Below are positions 1-6,181 of a stretch of DNA of 6,439 nt, in pieces. The notes beneath the pieces are model-generated. The model did no database searches and had not been told where the DNA came from. It worked only from the letters and a program-made list of their open reading frames with translations. Each line of letters begins with the position of its first letter. The first letter of the stretch is position 1. The DNA is taken from NCBI GenBank assembly GCA_031266255.1, contig JAISBK010000101.1:1-6439 (forward strand), given 5' to 3'. The stretch is from Treponema sp. (GTDB taxonomy: Bacteria; Spirochaetota; Spirochaetia; Treponematales; Breznakiellaceae). A program made the translations under genes and the position numbers.

Positions 1-27
1 CTTCATATCGGTTCGATGTATAATCAT
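1..27 (-). CDS. Start of an unidentified gene downstream of htpG (partial)
   Basis: The first nine codons of a gene that runs off the left edge read MIIHRTDMK. The ATG at 27-25 lies 5 nt after a clean AAGGAG Shine-Dalgarno (complement of 33-38), and it begins 19 bp after the htpG stop codon. No terminator-like hairpin fits in that 19-bp gap, so the gene is probably co-transcribed with htpG. Nine residues are too few to assign a family. The start is well supported by the ribosome binding site; the function is unknown. Confidence 0.7.
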
Positions 28-46
28 ACCTACTCCTTAAATTTAC

Positions 47-1918
47 TTATGGCATCAAAAGCCGGTTCAGACGCTTCACAAAATCCGCAGGATCCTTGAG
101 TTTAACCCCCTCAACCAGCAAGGCCTGATCCAGCAATACCCCCGCAGTGTCGGCAATCCGCTGTTCATCCTCAGTGTTCCTGAGGGCCGTCACAATGGGA
201 TGCTCGCCATTAACCTCCAGAATAGGCTTGATATCCGGCATTTCGGTCTGTCCCATGGCCTTGAGCATCGCAGCCATCTGGATTGACGGATCATGTTCAT
301 CCGCCACAATGCAGGAAGGAGAATCGTGCAGACGGCGAGACAGCTTCACCTCTTTGACCCGGTCTCCCAGAGCCTTCTTGAGCTTCTCAATCACCGGTTT
401 GTTTTCTTTCTCCGCTTGTTTGTCCTGTTTCTCTCCCAACTCCTCATCTGCACCAGCCCGGTTCACCGCCTTGAGTTCCCATTCCTTGTACTTACCCACC
501 GAGGGAATGATAATTTCGTCAATCTCATCGTCCATGACGAGTACTTCAATGCCCTTAGCAGTATAGGCTTCCAACAGGGGAGATGCCTTGAGGGTCCTTT
601 CATCTCCTCCGGTGATGTAATAGACGTACTTTTGGTCTGATTTCATCCGGGAAGCATAGTCTGAAAAACTCGTCCATCCTGCTATGGTGGTACTCTTAAA
701 CCGAACCAGTTCTTGAATGGCCTCTCGATTGGCAAAATCCTGGTACAGCCCTTCCTTGAGAGGCCGGTTAAATTGGGAAATGAAGGTCTCCCATTTTTCC
801 TTATGCTGCTCCGACAAGGTCTTGAACTCTCCCAAGAGTTTTTTGACCGAGGCATTCTTGATGTTGAGGAGGATTTTGTTCTGCTGCAGAATCTCCCGGC
901 TCACATTGAGGGGTAGATCCTCTGAGTCAATAACCCCCCGGACAAACCGAAGCCAGGTGGGCATCAGCTCCTTATCATCATCGGTGATGAAGACTCGCTT
1001 CACATAAAGTTTTACCCCCGGCTTATAGTCCACCTGGTACAGGTCAAAGGGAGCTTTTTGGGGAATGTAAAAGAGGGTACTATATTCCAAGGTTCCTTCT
1101 GCCTTGGTGTGGATATAGAAGAGCGGATCCTCTGAGTCGTGGCCAAGCTGCTTATAAAACTCTAGGTAATCCGTTTCTTTGAGTTCTGACTTTGCCCGCC
1201 GCCAAAGTGCAGTACCGGAGTTGATCCGCTCGGTTTTGGTCTTGGAAGCCTTTTCATTACCTTTATCGTCGTACTCTTTCTCGTCATAGGTCAGGTAAAT
1301 AGGAAACGCCACATGGTTGGAATACCGTTTGACGATATCTTCGATGGACCAGCGGTTCGTATATTCGGTTCCTTCTTCGGTTAAGTGGAGGAGCACTTGG
1401 GTGCCTTGAGGACTCCCCAGGGCCTGCAGGGGGACGCTTTCTATAGTATAGCCATCTTTGCCATCACTGGTCCATTTCCAAGCCTCCCCTTCCCCGGCTT
1501 TGCGGCTTATCACCTCAATGGTTTGAGCAACCATGAACGCCGAATAAAATCCCACCCCGAATTGGCCTATAAGATTGGAATCTTTTTTTACGTCTTCCGA
1601 GAGTTTTTCCAGAAACGCCTTGGTTCCTGACCGGGCAATGGTTCCCAAGGACTCAACGAGGTCCTGCTCATGCATCCCGATCCCATTATCCGCGATGGTC
1701 AGGGTTTTTGCATCTTTATCAAAGGAAATATCAATCCGGGGATCAAAACTGATATTCTTGTACTTCTCCTCGGAAACGGTGAGGTACTTGAGTTTATCCA
1801 AGGCATCAGAGGCGTTGGATACCAGCTCCCGGAGAAAAATTTCCCGGTTTGAATAGAGCGAATGGATAATAAGATGCAAAAGCTGACTTACTTCAGTTTG
1901 AAACTGATGCTGTGCCAT
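47..1918 (-). CDS. htpG: Chaperone protein HtpG (bacterial Hsp90)
   Basis: This is the cytoplasmic ATP-dependent Hsp90 chaperone, a dimer that remodels late folding intermediates. The 623-aa product is full length for the family (about 620-640). The N-terminal GHKL ATPase domain shows NREIFLRELVSNASDA (res 24-39, with the catalytic Glu at 31 and the Mg-binding Asn at 35), the ATP-binding DNGIGM (77-82) and the glycine-rich lid motif GQFGVGF (118-124). The middle domain holds LPLNVSREILQQN with the ATP-contacting Arg at 341, and a C-terminal dimerisation domain runs from about 510 to 623. As in other bacterial HtpGs there is no cytosolic-Hsp90 MEEVD tail. The ATG at 1918 follows AAAAGGAG (complement of 1926-1933) with a 7-nt spacer, so the start is firm. 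The gene lies 189 bp after the FKBP gene. That gap carries a perfect inverted repeat over a candidate promoter, which suggests separate regulation of htpG. No frame damage is seen. Confidence 0.98.
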   Translation of the reverse strand: MAQHQFQTEVSQLLHLIIHSLYSNREIFLRELVSNASDALDKLKYLTVSEEKYKNISFDPRIDISFDKDAKTLTIADNGIGMHEQDLVESLGTIARSGTKAFLEKLSEDVKKDSNLIGQFGVGFYSAFMVAQTIEVISRKAGEGEAWKWTSDGKDGYTIESVPLQALGSPQGTQVLLHLTEEGTEYTNRWSIEDIVKRYSNHVAFPIYLTYDEKEYDDKGNEKASKTKTERINSGTALWRRAKSELKETDYLEFYKQLGHDSEDPLFYIHTKAEGTLEYSTLFYIPQKAPFDLYQVDYKPGVKLYVKRVFITDDDKELMPTWLRFVRGVIDSEDLPLNVSREILQQNKILLNIKNASVKKLLGEFKTLSEQHKEKWETFISQFNRPLKEGLYQDFANREAIQELVRFKSTTIAGWTSFSDYASRMKSDQKYVYYITGGDERTLKASPLLEAYTAKGIEVLVMDDEIDEIIIPSVGKYKEWELKAVNRAGADEELGEKQDKQAEKENKPVIEKLKKALGDRVKEVKLSRRLHDSPSCIVADEHDPSIQMAAMLKAMGQTEMPDIKPILEVNGEHPIVTALRNTEDEQRIADTAGVLLDQALLVEGVKLKDPADFVKRLNRLLMP

Positions 1919-1942
1919 AATAAGGCTCCTTTTAATACATGC

Positions 1943-1988
1943 TTTTAAACTGCTTACCGGGTTTTAACAGGGTATAAGCAGTTTAAAA
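1943..1988. promoter_or_regulatory. Perfect 14-bp inverted repeat upstream of htpG, candidate operator or RNA hairpin
   Basis: The arms TTTTAAACTGCTTA (1943-1956) and TAAGCAGTTTAAAA (1975-1988) are perfect reverse complements around an 18-bp centre. A further CC/GG pairing is possible inside the loop. The element ends 10 bp before the htpG Shine-Dalgarno. It has no following T-run in either direction, so it does not look like an intrinsic terminator. It also does not match the HrcA CIRCE element, which has TTAGCACTC arms and a 9-bp spacer. By position it could be a repressor or activator site, or a hairpin in the htpG leader RNA. Confidence 0.6.
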
Positions 1989-2001
1989 CAAAAAATCACA
2001 A
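1972..2001 (-). promoter_or_regulatory. Candidate sigma-70-type promoter for htpG
   Basis: On the minus strand a -35-like TTGTGA (complement of 1996-2001) and a -10-like TTATAC (complement of 1972-1977) are separated by 18 bp. The predicted start would fall near 1965, inside the centre of the inverted repeat, giving a leader of about 46 nt. One repeat arm would then overlap the -10 and spacer region and the other would lie just downstream of the start site, an arrangement typical of an operator. This is a match by eye; other weak pairs exist nearby (TTGCCC/TAGTAT further upstream). Confidence 0.4.
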
Positions 2002-2107
2002 AGAATATCTGGTATGTAAGATACTAAAAGAGCTTTACTTGGGGCAAGAGGCATGCATGAACCCGCTCATACCAGTACATACTTACCTTAAGCAGCGCCG
2101 CATCCTC

Positions 2108-2869
2108 TCATTCCGCAGTATCGGTATCTTCTTCAAGCGATTCTTCCAGGATTTCTTCGTCGGTTTCCTCAAACTCAGCTTCAGGATCTTCAAGAATGGA
2201 GAGGAGTTCCACCTCGAAGATCAGCGTCGCATAGGGAGGAATTACTGAACCAGCCCCTTGTTCGCCATACGCTAATTTTGAGGGTACATACAAGCGGTAG
2301 AACCCCCCTTCACTCATCAGTTGGATCCCTTCGGTCCAGCCGGGAATAACCGCATCCAGGAGGAATTCCGCAGGCTCTCCCCGGGAATAGGAGCTATCGA
2401 AAACCGTGCCATCTGTTAAGGTGCCCTTATAATTGACCCGCACCATATCGCTTTCCGCTGGCTTTTGACCGCTTCCCTCAATGATGACCTCATACTGGAG
2501 GCCGCTGGAGGTGAGGGCTATCCCTGGTTTCGTGCTGTTTTGCGCCAGAAAATCCTGTTCCTTCTGCCGGTTTTCTTCAGCCTGCCGTGCCATAGCTGCC
2601 ATAAAAGCGGTTTGTACCTTGAGGACCGCATCGTCCATGGTAAACCGCGTCTCTTTATCTTCAAGACTCTCTTTAAGTCCCCGGACAAAGGCATTGTAAT
2701 TGAAGGTTAAGCCCGTTTGTTTTAAGTCCGACCCAATAACCATCCCAAAAGCATAACTGGTATCCACGTCTTCTGATACCTGGCTCGGCACTTCGGGTAC
2801 TCCTTCGGCATATACCGCCAACGGCAGAACCCATACTAATAACGAGATGCCTATGATTTTTTTCATCAT
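2108..2869 (-). CDS. Exported FKBP-type peptidyl-prolyl cis-trans isomerase (FkpA/Mip-like) with acidic tail
   Basis: This enzyme catalyses cis-trans isomerisation of X-Pro bonds, probably assisting folding in the periplasm or envelope. The 253-aa product starts with a signal peptide (MMKK, hydrophobic core 5-19, likely cleavage after AVYA at about 21). An N-terminal dimerisation region of FKBP_N type (about 33-110, including YAFGMVIGSDL) follows. The catalytic FKBP domain (about 122-226) keeps the usual active-site residues: Tyr147, Phe157-Asp158, the VIPGW motif with Trp178, Tyr201 in AYG, and Phe218 in the final IFEVELLSI strand. Residues 227-253 form a strongly acidic tail (16 Asp/Glu of 27), unlike the short C-termini of FkpA or Mip. 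The ATG at 2869 follows AAGGA with 7 nt spacing; the next codon is also ATG. No lipobox cysteine is present, so it is probably soluble rather than a lipoprotein. The gene follows tRNA-Arg and precedes htpG, and no classical terminator follows it. Confidence 0.93.
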   Translation of the reverse strand: MMKKIIGISLLVWVLPLAVYAEGVPEVPSQVSEDVDTSYAFGMVIGSDLKQTGLTFNYNAFVRGLKESLEDKETRFTMDDAVLKVQTAFMAAMARQAEENRQKEQDFLAQNSTKPGIALTSSGLQYEVIIEGSGQKPAESDMVRVNYKGTLTDGTVFDSSYSRGEPAEFLLDAVIPGWTEGIQLMSEGGFYRLYVPSKLAYGEQGAGSVIPPYATLIFEVELLSILEDPEAEFEETDEEILEESLEEDTDTAE

Positions 2870-2898
2870 GCTGCTTTCCTTATAAACAAGATACTACA

Positions 2899-2927
2899 AG
2901 TATAAATTTATGATGGATAGGATTCCA
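2899..2927 (-). promoter_or_regulatory. Candidate promoter of the FKBP gene
   Basis: A good -10-like TATACT (complement of 2899-2904) lies 17 bp from a weak -35-like TGGAAT (complement of 2922-2927). It sits about 30 bp upstream of the FKBP start codon in an AT-rich stretch. The -10 match is convincing but the -35 is poor, so this is tentative. Confidence 0.35.
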
Positions 2928-2929
2928 CC

Positions 2930-2965
2930 CCTCAAGGACCACCCTGGTTTGAGGAGATCCTCACC
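2930..2965 (-). other. Overlapping, mutually exclusive hairpins between tRNA-Arg and the FKBP gene
   Basis: Read on the minus strand, the central segment TCCTCAAACC (2955-2946) can pair with the preceding GGTGAGGA (2965-2958), forming hairpin 1 (2965-2946). Alternatively it can pair with the following GGTCCTTGAGG (2940-2930), forming hairpin 2 (2954-2930, 5-nt loop AGGGT, 2-nt bulge). The two cannot form at once. Hairpin 2 has no T-run after it, so it is not a standard intrinsic terminator. It could act in 3' processing of the tRNA transcript or be incidental. Confidence 0.4.
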
Positions 2966-3018
2966 TGATTCCTTCCCTTTTCTTCTCTTTCATATTTTTC
3001 GCGATGGTTTACGCGCTT

Positions 3019-3092
3019 CGCGACACGAGGGACTCGAACCCCCTACCTGCTGCTTAGAAGGCAGCTACTCTATCCTGGTGAGCTAGTGTCGC
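3019..3092 (-). tRNA. tRNA-Arg, anticodon TCT (reads AGA/AGG)
   Basis: A complete cloverleaf folds by eye. The acceptor stem GCGACAC/GTGTCGC has 7 perfect pairs and is followed by TA at positions 8-9. The D stem is GCTC/GAGT with a GG-containing loop. The anticodon stem GCTGC/GCAGC encloses loop CTTCTAA with anticodon TCT (complement of 3056-3058). A 5-nt variable loop AGGTA and T stem GGGGG/CCCTC around TTCGAGT complete it. The discriminator base is G at 3019. CCA is not encoded, so it would be added by the nucleotidyltransferase. The tRNA begins 60 bp after the stop codon of the TatD-like gene; I see no convincing promoter of its own in that gap, so it may be read from an upstream promoter. 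Confidence 0.97.
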
Positions 3093-3152
3093 ATGGAATC
3101 CAGGGCCTTTTGTATCAGGCAATACGTTTGAATCATACCATACCTGAGGAAG

Positions 3153-4007
3153 TTATGGAAGTCCTCTGGGATGCGTTCCTGTTCCACCGTAAACCCGGTA
3201 AAAATTTCGGTCTATAACCGATTCCAGCGTACTTTCGTGAGCAGCTCCCCGATCAGCAGGTCCTCCATCACGCCGCAACCGGGAAACGGCCTTGAGTAGT
3301 ATCGAGATATCCTGTCCACTGGAAAAGGTACGTTCCCAGAGGGGTTGATAGGGAGCATCGGTTTCCAAAAGTACCCGATCCAGCGGAAGCCCTGCACAGG
3401 AACGGATGCTTTCCTTACGACCCAATACCAAGGCAGTCCCAAAGGAAAAATACGCATTGATCCCCTGTCTCAAGAGGGCTTCCCCTTCTCCCAAGGTACC
3501 TGAATAGGCATGGAAGATCACCCCAGGCAGTCTTTTCAGCACCTGTTTGTAGGCAAACACCTTGTGCATAGCCCTCCGTACATGGAGTACTACGGGAAGC
3601 TGCCGGGTAAGGGCCAGGTCCAGATGTACCCGAAAGAGTTCCTCCTGGACAGCTTCGGTATTCCGAAAAGCCTGGTTGTACAGATCAAACCCGGTTTCCC
3701 CGATTCCATGGAGGCGATCCGCTGCAGCCAGGGTTTCCATAAAGCTCAGGAGCGTGGAAAATTCCGGTATCCCTGAACCGGGCTGGGCTGCGGCGGCGGC
3801 AGGAAGTTGAGGATGAAGGGCAAAACAGAGGAATATCCGAGGTGCCTTATCCTGCAGGGCATGTTGGGCAAGCTCCTCATGGGAGGTAAAATCCCTGGGG
3901 TTCCAGGCGCTGACCGCGCAGGCAAGCCCCAAGTGCCGCCGTTCCTGTTCTGCACGGGGAAACTGTTTCAGGAGATCAGCGAGATGACAGTGAGCATCCG
4001 TAGCCAT
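3153..4007 (-). CDS. TatD-family metal-dependent hydrolase (putative DNase)
   Basis: This is a TIM-barrel amidohydrolase-superfamily protein; characterised TatD relatives are metal-dependent DNases or exonucleases in the cytoplasm. The 284-aa product shows the metal-binding set in order: DAHCHL near the N-terminus (His6, His8), GIGETGFD with Glu104, LHVRR with His142, FHAYSG with His166, and LLETDAP with Asp217. It is somewhat longer than the usual 255-265 aa, with extra Ala/Pro-rich sequence around 69-80 and a longer C-terminal region. The ATG at 4007 places the HxH motif at the expected distance from the N-terminus. The gene starts 8 bp after the transporter stop codon, with only a weak GGGG-type ribosome binding site overlapping that gene's end, so translational coupling is likely. 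Which of the several TatD paralogues (TatD, YcfH, YjjV types) it matches cannot be decided by eye. Confidence 0.92.
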   Translation of the reverse strand: MATDAHCHLADLLKQFPRAEQERRHLGLACAVSAWNPRDFTSHEELAQHALQDKAPRIFLCFALHPQLPAAAAAQPGSGIPEFSTLLSFMETLAAADRLHGIGETGFDLYNQAFRNTEAVQEELFRVHLDLALTRQLPVVLHVRRAMHKVFAYKQVLKRLPGVIFHAYSGTLGEGEALLRQGINAYFSFGTALVLGRKESIRSCAGLPLDRVLLETDAPYQPLWERTFSSGQDISILLKAVSRLRRDGGPADRGAAHESTLESVIDRNFYRVYGGTGTHPRGLP

Positions 4008-4015
4008 TGCAGAAC

Positions 4016-5350
4016 TTACCCCAAGTCCTTATGTAATACGGCGATTCCCATAGGAAAGCTCACGATAAAGGTACAGAGCTCTGCAATGGGGATACAAAGC
4101 TGTATTCCCAATACCCCCAGCAAGGGCACAAGGGTGAAAATCAGGGGAATCAGAAATAGCCCTTGCCGGGCCAAGGCTAACAAGCTGGCAGGAATCGTCT
4201 TACCCATGGTTTGGAGCATCATGTTATTAAGTACAATCCACCCTGCCAGGGGAAAGGTAAAACACTGGATCCTCAGCGCCCGGGCGCCTATCTCTATGAC
4301 TTCACGATCGTCTTTGCGAAAGAGGCCTATAATACCGGGCGCTTTTATAAAACAGGCTATTCCCACGATCACGAGTACTACCGAAGAGAGGCGAACACAA
4401 AACCAGAAGGCGCTTTTTACCCGGTCATACCGCTTGGCCCCATAGTTAAACCCGCATACCGGCTGAAATCCTTGCCCAAATCCTATCAGCGCGGAACTGG
4501 CCATGAGAAACACCCGGCTCACCACGGAAATAGCCGCGATAACCCCGTCCCCATAGGAACCGGCTGCATGATTGAGCAGAAGGGTCGAAAAGCTCAATAA
4601 GGTTTGCCGTAAGAGGGAGGGAACGCCGCCTCGTACTATTTCCTTGTAGTTCCCCAAGGTCGCTGCATAATTCCGGGGCAGGATAGGCACCCGGTCTTTA
4701 CCGGTATCGCAGATGATAAAAAGCACGATACAACTGAGGATTTGGCTTATCATGGTGGCCAAAGATGCGCCTTTCACGCCCAGATGGAAGACCAAGATGA
4801 ACAAGGAATCCAGGGCGATGTTCACGAGCGCGCCGCAGGTCATACCGATCATACCCAGTAATGCCTTACCTTGAAAACGCAGGAGATTATTGAGCATCAG
4901 GGAACTTACCATGAAGGGAGCGGCCAAAAGGATACACGTCAGGTAGTCCCGGGTATAGGGTAAGCTCGTATCGGTAGCGCCCAATAACCGGGCAAGGGGC
5001 GTTAAAAATACCGTACCACTTATGGCAATCACCAGCCCCATGCCGAACGCAGTAAAAAAGCCGGTAGCAGCCATTTTCTGCGCATCCTGGGTATGCTGCG
5101 CGCCTAAAGCCCGGGAAATGTAATTCCCTGATCCATGTCCAAAGAAAAATCCCACAGCTTGAATGACCGCCATCAGGGAAAAACTCAACCCTACTGCCGC
5201 GGTGGCACTGGTACCAAGAGAACCTACAAAATAGGTGTCAGCCATGTTATACAGGGCAGATACCATCATAATAACGATGGTTGGCACTGCCATGCGGCAC
5301 ACGAGTCTTTCTACCGGTTCTGTGGTCATCCGTTCAAAAACATCCGCCAC
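4016..5350 (-). CDS. MATE-family multidrug/Na+(H+) antiporter, MepA-like
   Basis: This is an inner-membrane transporter expected to export cationic drugs or metabolites in exchange for Na+ or H+. Using the GTG start at 5350 it has 444 aa with about 12 hydrophobic segments in two homologous halves, the normal MATE length. Family signatures are LYNMADTYFVG after the first membrane segment (about res 33-43), the half-1 loop NYISRALGAQ (76-85), and GQGFQPVCGFNYGAKRYDRV (291-310), the corresponding loop of half 2 and typical of MepA-like MATEs. The frame is also open upstream to a TTG at 5395 that would overlap the preceding gene. The GTG at 5350 is preferred because an AAGGAGG sits 6 nt before it, and because the extra 15 residues are basic and not conserved-looking. 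The gene follows the nuclease-like gene by 35 bp and precedes the TatD gene by 8 bp. Its substrate cannot be inferred. Confidence 0.93.
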   Translation of the reverse strand: MADVFERMTTEPVERLVCRMAVPTIVIMMVSALYNMADTYFVGSLGTSATAAVGLSFSLMAVIQAVGFFFGHGSGNYISRALGAQHTQDAQKMAATGFFTAFGMGLVIAISGTVFLTPLARLLGATDTSLPYTRDYLTCILLAAPFMVSSLMLNNLLRFQGKALLGMIGMTCGALVNIALDSLFILVFHLGVKGASLATMISQILSCIVLFIICDTGKDRVPILPRNYAATLGNYKEIVRGGVPSLLRQTLLSFSTLLLNHAAGSYGDGVIAAISVVSRVFLMASSALIGFGQGFQPVCGFNYGAKRYDRVKSAFWFCVRLSSVVLVIVGIACFIKAPGIIGLFRKDDREVIEIGARALRIQCFTFPLAGWIVLNNMMLQTMGKTIPASLLALARQGLFLIPLIFTLVPLLGVLGIQLCIPIAELCTFIVSFPMGIAVLHKDLG

Positions 5351-5356
5351 TGCTCC

Positions 5357-5363
5357 CCTCCTT
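5357..5363 (-). promoter_or_regulatory. Strong Shine-Dalgarno that fixes the MATE start at GTG 5350
   Basis: AAGGAGG on the minus strand, with a 6-nt spacer to GTG at 5350-5348. The longer reading from TTG at 5395 has no comparable ribosome binding site and overlaps the upstream gene's end, and the internal ATG at 5329 has none either. Confidence 0.8.
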
Positions 5364-5385
5364 ATTACCCTGCTCCTTACATGTT

Positions 5386-6096
5386 TTACACGCAATATAC
5401 GTGCTTTGGTTGTTCAATTTTAATTGCATCTCCAGACAGTTCTAGTTCTATTACATACAGTCCGGCTTCTAATGCTGCACGTTTTATAGCATCCGGCATG
5501 ATTGCTCCTGCAATGGCTCCATGAATCTTTTGAACGCTCCCTTGACGATTTTTATCATTTCTCAAATAATCAAGGCGTTTTATGTGATCTCTAATATCAC
5601 GTTTATTCGGTTTCAACTTTACTTCTACCGCAATACAACATTCTTGACTCTCTAGCACTATGTCCAATTCCGTTTTTAATTCATGATTGGCATCATAAAC
5701 CTTGCAATTAAGATCCGGCTCACCAAAGTGGTATCCAAAATAATTAAACTTATCAGAAATATTTGGTAAAACCTGATACTCTATCAACTCCCCTAACCGA
5801 TTAGTTACATTCCCCATGTTCATATAAAGCGTATCAATTCTTTGGTCGGTTTCTCTCATCTGCTCGGTTGTTTCTTTTACAAGCCGGTCGGTTTCTTTCA
5901 TCTGCTCGGTTGTTTCCTTTACAAGCCGGTCGGTTTCTTTCTGGCTTTCTCTAAGTTGCTTAATAGATTCAGTCAAGTCTTTTATTTCCCGTTCAGTTTC
6001 CAGCCGGCTTTCTTCCATTTTTTGACTAGATTCTATAATAGCCGCCCAAACGTGCTCGAATGTTAAACCCATTTGTGGTTCTCTTGTTTCAGTCAT
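5386..6096 (-). CDS. Coiled-coil protein with C-terminal PD-(D/E)XK nuclease-like domain (DUF3782-type)
   Basis: The 236-aa protein has no signal peptide or membrane segment. Residues about 22-95 form a charged coiled coil containing two near-identical 14-residue units, KETDRLVKETTEQM (53-66 and 67-80), plus a partial third (RETDQR). The C-terminal half resembles a restriction-endonuclease-like fold: Glu103 in a helix, then TELDIVL with Asp145, then AVEVK with Glu158 and Lys160, which is the D-(x12)-ExK pattern. This layout matches the DUF3782-like proteins I associate with treponemes and cyanobacteria; their function is not established. The ATG at 6096 follows AAGGAG with a 6-nt spacer. Its DNA is clearly AT-richer than the flanking transporter and hydrolase genes, hinting at transfer or a mobile gene family. 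Nuclease activity is an inference from the motif only; no toxin, antitoxin or methylase partner lies beside it. Confidence 0.82.
   Translation of the reverse strand: MTETREPQMGLTFEHVWAAIIESSQKMEESRLETEREIKDLTESIKQLRESQKETDRLVKETTEQMKETDRLVKETTEQMRETDQRIDTLYMNMGNVTNRLGELIEYQVLPNISDKFNYFGYHFGEPDLNCKVYDANHELKTELDIVLESQECCIAVEVKLKPNKRDIRDHIKRLDYLRNDKNRQGSVQKIHGAIAGAIMPDAIKRAALEAGLYVIELELSGDAIKIEQPKHVYCV
5844..5942 (-). repeat. 42-bp in-frame tandem repeat, about 2.4 copies
   Basis: Copies begin at 5844, 5886 and 5928 on the + strand, each starting GGTCGGTTTCT, with an exact 42-bp period. The two full copies differ at only 2 of 42 positions. The third is partial and fades after about 15 bp. The period is a multiple of three and encodes the 14-residue coiled-coil unit, two heptads, so copy number could change without breaking the frame. 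Confidence 0.93.
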
Positions 6097-6151
6097 GTTA
6101 TTCTCCTTAACTATGCAAGTTTTACCCGTACAAAATGATGGGCGATAAAGT

Positions 6152-6177
6152 ATACTATATATTTAAATATAAAGTAT
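6152..6177. repeat. 26-bp AT-rich near-perfect palindrome with promoter-like hexamers
   Basis: The sequence 6152-6177 equals its own reverse complement at 12 of 13 base pairs, centred on TTTAAA. It lies 56 bp upstream of the nuclease-like gene's start codon. On the minus strand it contains ATACTT (complement of 6172-6177) and adjoins TATACT (complement of 6149-6154) with a 17-bp spacer, so it may overlap that gene's promoter. The nonamer ATACTTTAT also occurs twice in the same orientation here. It could be an operator, but AT-rich palindromes also arise easily by chance. Confidence 0.5.
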
Positions 6178-6181
6178 GATT

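Noticed and set aside
147..1856. Several plus-strand open frames inside htpG
   Set aside because: All lie antisense to an intact, highly conserved gene and none has protein-like motifs.
1924..2034. Possible anti-Shine-Dalgarno pairing: GCTCTTTTAGTA (minus strand, 2034-2023) is complementary to the htpG SD region with one bulge and one G-U pair
   Set aside because: The segment lies about 100 nt upstream, outside the leader predicted from either candidate htpG promoter, so it would matter only in read-through transcripts from the FKBP gene. The match is short and A/T-rich.
2009..2075. 8-bp inverted repeat CTGGTATG / CATACCAG in the FKBP-htpG gap
   Set aside because: Short arms 51 bp apart with no extension and no link to a promoter or terminator. 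This is expected by chance in such a gap.
3019..3092. tRNA-Arg as an integration (att) site for a mobile element
   Set aside because: No duplicated tRNA 3' end, integrase or tyrosine-recombinase gene is present in the window, and both neighbours are ordinary chromosomal genes.
3807..4445. Plus-strand open frame of 212 codons spanning the TatD/MATE junction
   Set aside because: It runs antisense across two well-supported genes with clear family motifs, has no ribosome binding site of note, and its translation shows no recognisable domain. It is a shadow frame.
5844..5942. Tandem repeats as a CRISPR array
   Set aside because: The 42-bp units are directly adjacent without unique spacers and are translated in frame within a coding sequence, so they are a coding minisatellite.
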